Origin: Echria macrotheca
Lineage: Eukaryota > Ascomycota > Sordariomycetes > Sordariales > Schizotheciaceae
Reading direction: 5' to 3'
Length of the DNA: 64,000 bases
NCBI GenBank assembly: GCA_030411725.1
Contig: MU839834.1
Location: 1,178,001-1,242,000, forward strand
Shown piece after piece: positions 44,936 to 55,327 of the stretch. Under the pieces are notes generated by a model. It worked only from the letters and a program-made list of their open reading frames with translations, was not told where the DNA came from and did not search any database. The position numbers were made by a program, and so were the translations under genes. The stretch's first letter is position 1. Each line of letters begins with the position of its first letter.

Positions 44936-47900
44936 ATGTCGAGTATTCTGGAGTCTCTGCCGCCGCGACCGCCGACGCCTCCCCGAGAAACGCATCACGA
45001 TGCTACGATTGCGCCCAGAATCGTCCTGGGCTCTGCCGACTCTCGATCCAACGTCCACACTCCCCCAGGAGCCCCTTCTCCTGGCGACTCCATTACCACA
45101 AACTCGACCACACGGCGATCGAGGAAAAGAGTCGAATTCTCTGCAAAGGCCGAATATAAAGATCCTCCGGTTCATATAGACGGCCAACCGAAGCCTCAAC
45201 ATCCAACTCCTGTCTCTTTGCCTCGAAGCGCTTCCAAGCCCGTGAAATCGATACTCAAGGTCACACAACATCCACAAAACCCGCTCATATCCGCCAACGG
45301 AGACCCTCGCGATCCCTCCCATCCCGACACTCCCCTAGCCGAGATGCTAGAATCAACGATACAACAGCTGGCCGGCGGCGACCGGGATTCCAAAGTTGAC
45401 GCCTACGTGATGCTCGCTCGGGCCTGCAAATCCTCCAACAACCTCCCCGATAGGGTCGCGCTGCAGGAGAAGATGGGCCTGTTCATGCAATTCATCCAGC
45501 GAGATATGGTTTCAAAGCCCCAGGAGGGCCCGCGCGGTGCCTCGCTGGTCAACCACGCGCTTAATCTGCTCATCACATTCCTTGGCTTTCCCTCTGTTGC
45601 GACCTCGATAACCAACGAATTCGGCGTCTTTGTCATCGATCACTGTATCCGGGCTTTCGACGATGTCTCGGTGCCAAAGGATATCACGCGGCATCTGATG
45701 AAGATCGTCTCTCTGCAGAATTTTTCTGCCAAGGTCATGACGGTCGAGCGAGTCGGGAGACTGATTACGTCGTTGCACAACATCAAGGGCCAGCGATCCG
45801 GGAAGAGCATCGTCATGTCTCGGGTGCTCATCTACAGGAAACTGGTCAAGCAATGCAAGCAGCTTATGGTTCACCATTCTGACTGGCTGTTGGACTTGTT
45901 TCTCGACATGCTGAGCAGCCTCAGGGACATCAGACTTTCGGCCATTAACCTTGGCTTGGAAGCTGCGTTTACCATCGGACATGAGAAACAGCTTTCACGG
46001 AAGGTCCGAGAACTCTTTCAATCTGTTTCTGAAGATGAGGAGCCGTACATCAAATTCTACCGCGAGAGGCTAGAGGCTATGGCCAAGGATAAGAGCGAGT
46101 CCGCCATGGTTCCGGATATCTGGAGTGTCGTGATACTCCTTCTCCGGATCCCCATGGCGAAATGGGACCAGTCCAAACCATGGCTTGAGCTCTTACAGCG
46201 CTGCTTCAACAGCCAGGATTTCGCCACGAAGGCCAACGCTAACAGAGCCTGGAGCCGTTTGGTCTATATGACGAATTGCGACGAGTTATCGTCCGGACGC
46301 GCGCTTCCAATGCTCGCCGCACCATTCATCAGCCAGGTTCGACGGAAAGGCGCCGGCAAGATGACAGACGATCTGCGCCAGACTGTTCTGGGCGGCATCT
46401 GCAACCTGTTTTACTATACCTTCAAGCCAAATACCAGTCCTGCTCAGCTGGACGGTTATTGGGATGGGTATGTAAGGCCAATCATTTCTGCTCTGCTGGA
46501 CCCGAAACCGGAGGCCGCAAACGACAATATCATCCAAGCCGCGCTCATCCTTCGCGGGCTGTTTGACTGCCGGACACCCCGGCGGTGGAGGGAGGACCAT
46601 ATTGTGGATAGTCCGCTGGTGAAGCCGGACGAACTTCCTACCATTGAGCCGCAGTGGGTGAGGTCTAGCGCAAGCAAAATCTTCGGCGATGTCGGGCCGA
46701 TTCTTGAGAAGAACTTCCTTACACTTGCCTCTACCGACAGCGCTGCTTATAAGTTATGGCAAGCTCTGGTCACGGCCATCGCATCTGCGGCTTCGAAAGA
46801 GATAAAGGTCTCCAAAGACACCGCCAACTTCGTCAACGAAGCCCTTGGCTTGTTTCAGAGGATTTGGACACGCGGCCTCCCTGAAAATGGTGATTCCCAC
46901 CCGAACGCGACGGACTTTCTTCTCGCTGCTAGGGCTTATCTCGAGGTCATGATCAGTTCTCTTGGGCATCTCCCTTTCACCGAGAAGCCCGGGAAAACGT
47001 ATGCCCTTTCGAAAGCCCCGCTCTTTGCCATGTTTTCCACCCTTTCGGCTCTTCCCCCAGGAGTTCCGGACGATGATACATTCGCGGACTTCTTCAGCTC
47101 GATTTTCTCGCCCTTTTTCGCCGCCAAAGGTAACAAAGCCAGCATGGATTTTGCGCAAGAATTGCTGGCAGTTATCCCAATGGAGTCGCCTCGTCCATAC
47201 GGGCCTTGGTTACTCGTTTCTGGAAAACTCTCGGCGTGGTTGGGGCCGAACCAGCACAGTCACCAGTCTACCGCTTCCGGAAACGAAGTGCCTCTCGGCA
47301 ATGACTTTCGTGAAATCGTCAGAGTTTTGGAGCGTGGAATTCGATCAACGCCCAATCTACCTTGGGATCGCTGGGAGTCGTTGTTTTATGCTCTGTTTGA
47401 GCGAGTTCGGGACGAAACTGGAGACGCCGGGTTTGCTCTGGTCGCTATAGAGCCTCTAGCCAAAGCTCTTCTGGACGGCCCCGTCCCGTCCTCAACGCAT
47501 ACCAGGGCGGACAAATACATCAGGTGTGTCACCGAGCTGTTGTCGGTCTCAACTCACCCACGAGACCGGCAAGCCTTTGATGCCGCCCGACGACGGTTGT
47601 GGGGAACCGCTCTTGCAGGTGGTCGCTTCTCGTCTTTTGATCCCTTTGACAACTTCTACAAGGTGATCAGCGGGACGCTCAAGGTGCTGTATGAACATCA
47701 CAATCTAGATGAGCTAGACGGTACTGTTCGCCTTCTGAAAGAGCTCGGGGGCTTCTTCGACCGGTGTAACCGTCAGCTATTCATCCGGGCGTTACAGGGG
47801 CTTCAAGATGGATTTCTCCCATGGATTGAAGATGGCAGCCGGCTGCTCAGCGGCCAGAGCAGTACCATCCTTGCCATGGTAAGTCGTTTTGGCTCTCTCA

Positions 47901-50252
47901 CTGGTCCATATGCTAACCATCCAGACCAAATCTCTATGGGATAAAGTATCCAATCTCGTGTCTGACATGAAAGATCCCGAGAACCAACTCGAGTCTCTGG
48001 AACCCTTTTTCTGCGCTACATTTGATTCATCACACCGCAACATGGTGAACGCGGGCGTTTCCTTGTGGAACAAGCTCTTTGAGCACACCCAGCACCTTGA
48101 GTATCCTGATAAACTCAAGGTTGCGGTCTCGCGGTTGTCTCCCTATGTGGAGATGGTTTTGCCTGGTCTCGATTTATCGAATGCGGAACCTGCGGGCCAA
48201 CAGCCGATGTTTGTCGACTCGATGGAAGATTTCAGTCTTCCAAGGCTCCCTTCAACAGCCTCGAGCCGCAGAGGAACGCCCCGCCCACCATCATCTCAAG
48301 GAAAGACTCCTGATCTTGGAAGCCGAAGCCGGTTGATAAAATCCAAGATTCATAAGTCTTCAGCCACAAAATCCTCGGGGTCGAAACGCCGGAACGCCGC
48401 ACCGCGCTTGAGACATGATGATTCGCAGCTGCAGTTCGCGCCCATTGAGACGTCACCTCTCGGTCAGAAGCAGATCGATTCCCAGGTCTTGACCGAGCAT
48501 CAAAAAGAGGTGCGCGAGCGACAGAGAGAGAATGCCGTTCTGTTTCCCGACATGCGATCCAGCCCTGGCCCGAAAACGAAGGACACTGGTCTTGCGCTGC
48601 CTGTGCGATCCCAAGAACCTTCGCCCCAACAGTCATCTCGCGCCAGGGAGGCAGCCACACCTGAGCCCGAGGGTGCGTTCGACAGCTATATTTCGTCAAC
48701 CCCGACCCCACGTCGTGGCCAGCCCGTCTTGCTGCCAGAAAATGACCTAACAGATCTACCGTCGTCACCACCCGAACCAAGGGGGAATCCGTTGGCAGCC
48801 GAGATACGATCGAGGTCTGCTAGTCACAGCCTACTCGACGACTGGGCGTTTTCGTCGTCTCCAGTATCCGGCTCTCCGAACCCGGTCCGCCAGGTTGCTA
48901 TTGTGGGGCTTTCGGAAACGGAAGACCTTGTGGTCGACAACGGTTCCGACCTTGGTGCCGGCCCTGGGAGTCCATCGCCAGCCGGCCAAATCAGCAGAAA
49001 TACTGAAGCTGAATTGGATGATGAACTCGAAGATGTAATCGAAGATACGATTCTCCCGGAACTTCCTCCTCCGTCTTCACAGGCTGCGTCCAAACCTTCA
49101 CGGACATTCGTACCGGCAACACCGCAAAAACCCTCACGGCCGACCAAGGTTCAGGAGACGCCAAAATCGGACAATGATGTGTTTGTTGATGCGCCGACTA
49201 GCCCTCTGCCGCCAACGCCGAAACGGTCGGAACGTATTGCCAAGACTAGCAGGGCCTCTCGTCTCCGGATAGCAGAGAGCGTTCCCTCACGAAGCCCCTC
49301 ACTTGGGATTAGCGATCCGGAGGAAATAAGCTCGGTCAAGCTGGTCATTGAGCTTGACGCCGGCAAGGTGAACAGCTCAGATTACATGCGTCCGTCTATC
49401 TCGCCTGACAAGAAGGCACAGAAACACGAAGCGCTAGACTGCATCATCGTGGGCGACACGACCCCGAGAAAGTCGAGCAAAAAGGGATCTTCAAAGACCA
49501 AGAAAAGCGGGTCTGCTTCTACCGCTCAGCTTGCCGAAGAACACGAACGGATCCCCAGTTCTCAGCCGAAGCTGGACGAGGCTCGAAGCAAGCGGAAGAG
49601 GAGGGCTTCCAAGTCCGAGACAAGCAGTCGGAAGCGGAGACAGCGCTCACCCGTCGATGAGGCAGAGGCAACGCCCGAGGTGCCCAACAGCCAGCCCCTG
49701 GCATCCAAAGGTATTCGACCCAAATCAGATCGCAAAGGACGCCAACTGACATCATCCGCCAAAGCTGTTGTCGAGCCTAGTCCTACTCGCGAAGGTACGA
49801 CCATGGATGCACCGGTAGAAGCGTCTTCTTCGTTCAGGTCCGAGCTGGGACAGGCGACCCAGAAGACCGAGGACGATCAGAATCTTGTCGATTTTATGGA
49901 TATCGAGAGCTCCCAGGTACATGACCTGGAAGCGCAATTTCAGATGGAGATCGAGTCCCGAAGTCAGCGGGCAAGCGAGGAGAAGCGGGAAGCAACCCCG
50001 GCAAGGAATGAGGCTGAAGGACCGGCAGAGGTTGGCCGGGATGAGCCGGTCGCCGGACCGAGTCAGAGTACACAAGAGCAAGCGACGCCGTCGCGGGGCT
50101 ACGTTCAGAAATTCATCCAGATGCTGCGGGGCGGCGCACAGCTGCTGCTGTCTGCACCACAGTTATCGACGGAGGAGGCGTGGCAAGCGGAGGAGGCACT
50201 GATGGAGGTGACGAATGCGTTGTATGAAGCCAAACGGCGCGGGAGGCGATAG
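44936..50252 (+). CDS. RIF1: Rif1, telomere and replication-timing regulator
   Basis: Two phase-0 exons: 44936-47878 and 47925-50252 (46-nt intron); 1756 residues. The N-terminus (1-110) is disordered and carries a PP1-docking RVEF (65-68) and SILK (105-108). About 120-1080 is a helical HEAT-like array (for example AEMLESTIQQLAGGDRDSKVDAYVMLAR and LVNHALNLLITFLGFPSVATS), the Rif1_N domain. The remainder is low-complexity, Ser/Pro/Lys/Glu-rich, with many SP sites and KRxSERIAK-type basic clusters. It ends in a short predicted helical region (GYVQKFIQMLRGG...LSTEEAWQAEEALMEVTNALYEA). Rif1 recruits PP1 to hold back replication origins and acts at telomeres and breaks; that role is from family knowledge. 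The GTG-initiated extension was rejected in favour of the ATG. Confidence 0.92.
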
Positions 50253-50979
50253 GTGTGTGCATTGGCGGCGTTTTCACGGGGCGCAATTGGGATATTGTAA
50301 CCACTTCGCATTGCATGGGCATGTGGGAAGTTCTTGTCAGACTGGTAAAGATACCTATGGAGCAATCGATTTTTTGGAGAATATTTAGAGGGTTGGTCAT
50401 AACCTTTAATGCAGCCATACAGAGTGCTGTCCGGTTGTGTGACCTGATGAGCAACAGGACCCTACGGACATCTGAGCAAGCACACTGGCCAACAGCAAGC
50501 TAGCGTTTCAGGTCATGCAAGTGAGCAAAGTGACAAGAAGGCGGGAGCCTCAGTCTCTGGTTAGCCGCAGGACGTCTGTCCGTCTGTTCTTTACCCCGCC
50601 GCAAAGGTGACATCCGGGGGGGCTGAAGATATTACCCCTCCTCTTCTGATATGATGGCAGCATGAATTGGATCAAACACCTTCTTCTCTGCAAGCTGTTT
50701 TGATCTTTAGATTTTTCAGCGGACACCAGAAAATACAGCTTCCAGTCACCCGAAAGGAATCCCAAGAGCAAGAGGAAGAAGCTTGAATCGAGACAACCCT
50801 CACCTCACTCAGCTCGATCTACCCCGCGATTCCAGCCATCACATCACGACATTACGTCAAAAAGCGACAAGCTTCAAAAAGCCAACGCGCCATCACGACG
50901 ACGACACGGACGGGAGCTAGCTAGCCTAACCAGGCCGAACCAAAAAACACGAAAGTGATTTACATAAATTAAAATAAAA
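50253..50979. other. intergenic
   Basis: 727 bases between the RIF1 stop and the epimerase start, same strand. Leader-like sequence with no gene. Confidence 0.65.
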
Positions 50980-52082
50980 ATGGTCGGCCGCTCCAACAGA
51001 CCATCCGCCCTCTCGGCCACGCCCGGCCTCGCCCCGCAGCCGCAGGTGACCATCTCGCCCGACAACGCCTCGGTCAGCGCGGTGCTGCCTACCGGCGAGA
51101 GCGTGACGGTCCTCCTGCACGGCGCGACGGTGACGAGCTGGTGCGACGCGGCGGGCAACGAGAAGCTCTGGCTCAGCGAGGCGGCCAAGCTCGACGGGTC
51201 CAAGGCGGTGCGCGGCGGCATCCCGCTCGTCTTCCCCGTTTTTGGTACTGACAAGTCGCACGCGGCCGTCGCGGGCCTGCCGCAGCACGGGTTCGCGCGG
51301 ACCTCGCGGTTTGAGTTTTTGGGGAAGTCGACTTCTGAGTCCCTCACGCCCTCGACGGCGGGGCCTTCTTCCTCCAAGAATAATGCGGCGGATCTGACGG
51401 TGAAACTGGACTTTGGGCTGAGCGGGGCGGGATTGGATGCCGAGACGCGCAAGCTGTGGCCGTACGACTTTAATCTGATCTATAGCGTCAATCTGAACCG
51501 GGAGAGTCTGACGACGGGCTTGGTGGTTTCGAATGACGGGGATAAGCCGTTTGAGTGTCAGGTGCTGATGCATACGTATCTTCGCGTCCAGGTATTTCTC
51601 TCTCTCCTTATGTGCTATCCTAGCAATGGAAATGTACTGACAACGACCCCCCACCAAAAAAGGACATCACAAAAGTCGAAATCAAAGGCCTCGAAAATAA
51701 ATCCTACGTCGACAAGGTCGACGGCGCAAAGACCAAGACGCAGCCCGACGGACCCGTGACCATCACGGGCGAGACGGACCGCGTTTACACGACCGCCTCG
51801 GCCCCCACCGCGGGCTCGGGCTCTTCTTCCGAGTCGACATCGCCAGGCGCGCCCGTCACGGTCCTCGAGGCCGGCAAGACCGTCTTCACCGTCGCGCAGG
51901 ATAACCTGCCCAACGTGGTGGTGTGGAATCCGTGGACGGACAAGGCCAAGGGTATGAGCGACTTTGAACCCAAGGATGGGTTCCGCAATATGCTGTGCAT
52001 CGAGCCGGGGTCCGTGGGTGGGTGGCAGACGCTGGAGCCGGGCGAGGCGTATGAGGGTGCTCAGACTATTAGCTGCTCTTGA
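50980..52082 (+). CDS. glucose-6-phosphate 1-epimerase (galactose mutarotase-like)
   Basis: Two phase-0 exons: 50980-51591 and 51663-52082; 343 residues. VTVLLHGATVTSW, KAVRGGIPLVFPVFG and LPQHGFARTSRFEF match the yeast hexose-6-phosphate mutarotase (YMR099C) type, with the catalytic His in PQHGFAR and a second conserved His in LMHTYLRV. FRNMLCIEPG supplies the catalytic Glu. These enzymes interconvert alpha and beta anomers of glucose-6-phosphate in the cytosol. Fungal-specific insertions, Ser/Gly-rich, sit at about 120-132 and 270-290. ATG context is A-rich (AAAATAAAAATGG), typical of well-expressed fungal genes. Confidence 0.9.
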
Positions 52083-52358
52083 CAGGGTAGGTGGATCAAG
52101 GGGATGTTGTGATGGAAATGGATTATGGGGGGGTTGATGGGCTGACGTTGGAATGGGAGAAAAAGGGGTGACACCATCTCCTAGTCGTGTACTCGCCATG
52201 CAGAAGAGTAGCAATAAATGACCAAGTAGCGAACATGATTTTTTTTTTTTACCAGCCACCGCCTTCACTGGCTGCATACGGAATACAAATTCCCAAAATA
52301 CAATATGCTGATGTCTGCACCCCCTTTTGATAACCCAAACGCCGTGAAATGAGCACCA

Positions 52359-53801
52359 TCAAGCCGTTCCCGTCGCCTTATCCGACCTCTCACTCCGATA
52401 ATGATCCGCAATCAAGAACGCCAGCTCAAGCGCCTGCTTCTCGTTGAGCCGCGGATCGCAAAAGCTCGTATAGTTCGTCGACAGATCATCCTCGTCCAGC
52501 CCCTCGCTGCCGCCGAGACACTCGGTCACGGCGTCCCCCGTCAGCTCGAGGTGCACGCCGCCGAGATAGCTGCCCTGCTCCTTGTGGATGCGCAGCGTCT
52601 GCTGCAGCTCGCTGAAGATGTCGCTGAAGGCGCGGGTCTTTATCCCGCCGCCGACGCTCTGCGTGTTGCCGTGCATGGGGTCGCACTGCCAGACCACGGT
52701 GCGGGCGTACTCGCTGTCCTCGACGGTGCGGATGTGCGCCGGCAGGAGGGAAGATACCTTGGCGGCGCCATAGCGCGTGATCAGCGTGATCTTGCCCGGC
52801 TCGCGGGACGGGTTGAGCGTGCGCAGGAGCGCGAGGATGTCCGACGCCGGGGTGGTCGGGCCGACCTTGATGCCTATCGGGTTCGCGATGCCGCGGAAGA
52901 ACTCGACGTGGGCGCCGTCGATCTGGCGCGTGCGGTCGCCGATCCAGAGGAAGTGGGCCGATGTGTTGTAGTATTCCTTTGCCGGCGGCGACGAGGAAGA
53001 AGAAGAAGAAGAAGAAGACGGGGGGTGCAAAGGGTTGTCGAGGAGGCGGGTGAGCGACTGCTCGTATTCCAGAAGCAGACCCTCGTGGCTGGTGTACAGG
53101 TCGACCGTGTCCAGCTTCTCGCTCTTATCGGCGCCGATCGTGTGCATGAAACGGAGCATGTCCGTCAGAAAGTTGACGGCCTCCGAGTACTTGGCCTTGA
53201 GCGCCGGGTCCCGCACATGGCCGAGCCCCCAGTCGAGAGGACGGTGCAGGTCGGCGATGCCCGACGAGATGGCCGCGCGGATGTAGTTGAGCGTGGCCGA
53301 CGAGTGGTGGTACGCCTTGACCAGGCGGTTGGGGTCGAGCGTGCGCTCGTCGACGGCGAAGCCATTGAGGATATCGCCGCGGAACGACGGGACTTCCTTC
53401 CCATCCACAATCTCGGTCGGGCTGGACCGCGGCTTCGCGTACTGGCCCGCCATGCGGCCGATGCGCACTACACGCTTGTCGGCGCCCCAGATCAGCACCA
53501 GGCTCATCTGCAGGAGCAGCTTGATCTTGGACTCGATGGCATTCTGCTCGCAGTAGTCAAAAAGCTCGGCGCAGTCGCCGCCCTGCAGGAGGAAGGCCTC
53601 GCCGTGGGCGACGGCGCGGAGGTGCTCCTTGAGCTTGACGATCTCGCGGGGATGGACGATGGGCGGGAGCCGTTGGAGCTCCCTGAGGGACTTGTTGAGC
53701 GCATTCTGATCGGGATATTCCGGACACTGCTTGATCGGCTTCGTCCTCCACGAGTCGGGTGTCCACTCGGCCGCATGGCCGTTGCTTGTAGCGGTGCTCA
53801 T
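52359..53801 (-). CDS. aro-8: class II DAHP synthase (shikimate pathway)
   Basis: Single exon, 480 residues. EWTPDSWRTKPIKQCPEYPD, ELQRLPPIVHPREI, HGEAFLLQGGDCAELFDYCE and VRIGRMAGQYAKPRS are diagnostic of the plant/Neurospora type II 3-deoxy-7-phosphoheptulonate synthase. DLYTSHEGLLLEYEQSLTR, HFLWIGDRTRQIDGAHVEFFRGI, and CDPMHGNTQSV with the C-terminal VHLELTGDAVTECLGG support it. The enzyme joins phosphoenolpyruvate and erythrose-4-phosphate, the first step of aromatic amino acid synthesis. A run of ten Ser (about 259-268) interrupts a loop. A TGAGTCA site lies 195 bases upstream. A long open frame on the opposite strand (52401-53816) is a codon-bias shadow. Confidence 0.95.
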   Translation of the reverse strand: MSTATSNGHAAEWTPDSWRTKPIKQCPEYPDQNALNKSLRELQRLPPIVHPREIVKLKEHLRAVAHGEAFLLQGGDCAELFDYCEQNAIESKIKLLLQMSLVLIWGADKRVVRIGRMAGQYAKPRSSPTEIVDGKEVPSFRGDILNGFAVDERTLDPNRLVKAYHHSSATLNYIRAAISSGIADLHRPLDWGLGHVRDPALKAKYSEAVNFLTDMLRFMHTIGADKSEKLDTVDLYTSHEGLLLEYEQSLTRLLDNPLHPPSSSSSSSSSSPPAKEYYNTSAHFLWIGDRTRQIDGAHVEFFRGIANPIGIKVGPTTPASDILALLRTLNPSREPGKITLITRYGAAKVSSLLPAHIRTVEDSEYARTVVWQCDPMHGNTQSVGGGIKTRAFSDIFSELQQTLRIHKEQGSYLGGVHLELTGDAVTECLGGSEGLDEDDLSTNYTSFCDPRLNEKQALELAFLIADHYRSERSDKATGTA

Positions 53802-54271
53802 GGCAGTAGTGTGTAGTAGACGGGTGGCGGGGTTGAGAAGGCGGTCAAGTGGGGGATTTTATGCTGTTAGGTCGGAGGAAGGTTCCAGAGAAAGATACGA
53901 AGGTTAATTCTAGGATACGGGAAGTACGAACAAAATCGGACTGAAAAAAAAAGACCAAGGTTACAGAACTTTTTGTCTTGAAGGTGAACGAGGTGTGAGT
54001 CAATATAAAGAGACAAACTTGAAGTCCTGGAATTGGCCAATAAAATCACAAGATACGCTCACCGTGGGAGCTTCCCTGCCCGCCTGCCCCTCGGACCCCT
54101 GTTTGTTCGCTTTTCCCCACCCCCACATTCACAAGTCCTGCTTGGTGCGGAGCATCACCTCCAACCTGCCAACCTCCAAAACCGATTTTCGACCTCACTC
54201 AAAATCTCACCCCAACACAACCCCAACAACAACTACTGACAGCTCCAATAAAATCGAAACTTTAAAAAAAC
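53802..54271. other. divergent promoter region DAHP synthase / HYPK-like
   Basis: 470 bases between two start codons. Holds the TGAGTCA at 53996-54002 and a CA/AC-rich leader before the HYPK-like start. Confidence 0.65.
53996..54002. promoter_or_regulatory. candidate CPC1/Gcn4 site
   Basis: TGAGTCA, the near-palindromic bZIP consensus, lies 195 bases upstream of the DAHP synthase ATG. Cross-pathway control by CPC1 of aromatic amino acid genes is well known in filamentous fungi. Chance occurrence in a 470-base spacer is not negligible (roughly one in eighteen). Confidence 0.5.
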
Positions 54272-54795
54272 ATGGCAGAGTCACGCCAACCTCCAAACCT
54301 AACAGAGGGCCCCTCCCCCGCCAACGCCGACCTCGAAGACGAGGTCCAGCCCACAGCCAAGTCAGCCGAGGATCGCAAGGCCGCCGCCGCCCTCTCCAAG
54401 CTCGACACGCACGGCGGCGACGACGATGACGACGCGACGCCCGCGCGCGAGGTCGACCAGGAAGCCGTAAAAAACGCCATGAGCGCGCTGGGCGGGGCGG
54501 CGAGCGTCAAGCCCGGGGAGGAGAAGAAGGAGGTCAAAAAGGTCAAGGTGGATGCGGCCGATGTGGCGCTTCTGGTTTGTTTTCCTTCCCCCCCCCACCT
54601 TCTCTCTGTCTCTCTCTCTCTCTCTGCTGGATGAAAATATAGAAAGAGGTTGGATGTAGTAACTGATATACCGTTCCGTTCCTAATATAGGTCGAAGAAC
54701 TCGAGCTGTCTAAGGCGAAGGCGACCGAGCTGCTCAAGGCGCACGATGGGGACGCGGTATTGGCTATGAAGGCTTATATTACGCCTGTCTTCTGA
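54272..54795 (+). CDS. HYPK/NAC-alpha-like UBA protein
   Basis: Two phase-0 exons: 54272-54574 and 54691-54795; 135 residues. The intron holds a CT-rich tract. An acidic, Ala-rich N-terminus (AEDRKAAAALSKLDTHGG) precedes a Lys/Glu segment (EEKKEVKKVKVDAADVALL). A C-terminal UBA helix bundle follows: VEELELSKAKATELLKAHDGDAVLAMKAYITPVF. This layout matches HYPK, the NatA N-terminal acetyltransferase partner, and also the UBA of NAC-alpha; the absence of a NAC domain points to HYPK. Likely a cytosolic, ribosome-associated factor. The second exon is too short to stand out unaided. Confidence 0.85.
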
Positions 54796-55327
54796 GCGGC
54801 TACGATATAAAGAACTGTCTAGAGTTTGGAGTGGGTTCGAAACTCTCGCTTCGCTGTGGAACTACGGCTCATGGCGCCAGCTTGATGGGAATAGCATGAC
54901 TCGAATGGTTCACGGAGCAGACTTTACGGCCTATATAATAGATCATTACATCATGTTGTGGGAAGGCCAGACAGGCTGTAAAAGATCTGTCCGGACTCGC
55001 CGGCAGCAACTGTCGGCCTGGGAGTACAACGATGAGTCTAAATACCGCCGCCACAGCGATGGATTCGAGACTGGGATGTCACAGCGGCAGGGTGTTTGGT
55101 ATACCCCATAAGGGTACACCCCATTAGCTTGTGAAGAGCTCGCAAAAGCGATTCAATACAGAATATACAAGTCCCTATCGTGTACCCATGTGAACCAGAC
55201 CGAGTATTCCAACAAACGCCGTAAACCAACAACACCATTCGCCAAACCGTGTGCCAGCCCACCCTAGTGTACCAAGGGGTAACGCCACTAATTACAAGTC
55301 TATATACGCATCACTGCTGCCCACGGC
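54796..55327. other. intergenic, convergent 3' regions
   Basis: 532 bases between the stops of the HYPK-like and BRCT genes. A TTCGAAA box near 54840 was tested as a tRNA and rejected. Nothing else seen. Confidence 0.6.

Noticed and set aside
52401..53816. Uninterrupted 471-residue frame antisense to DAHP synthase
   Set aside because: It mirrors the GC-rich third positions of the real gene, is Arg/Ala/Val/Leu-heavy without any domain, and the sense strand is an unambiguous enzyme.
54828..54860. GGTTCGAAACT tRNA-like box
   Set aside because: No five-base T-stem and no acceptor stem.
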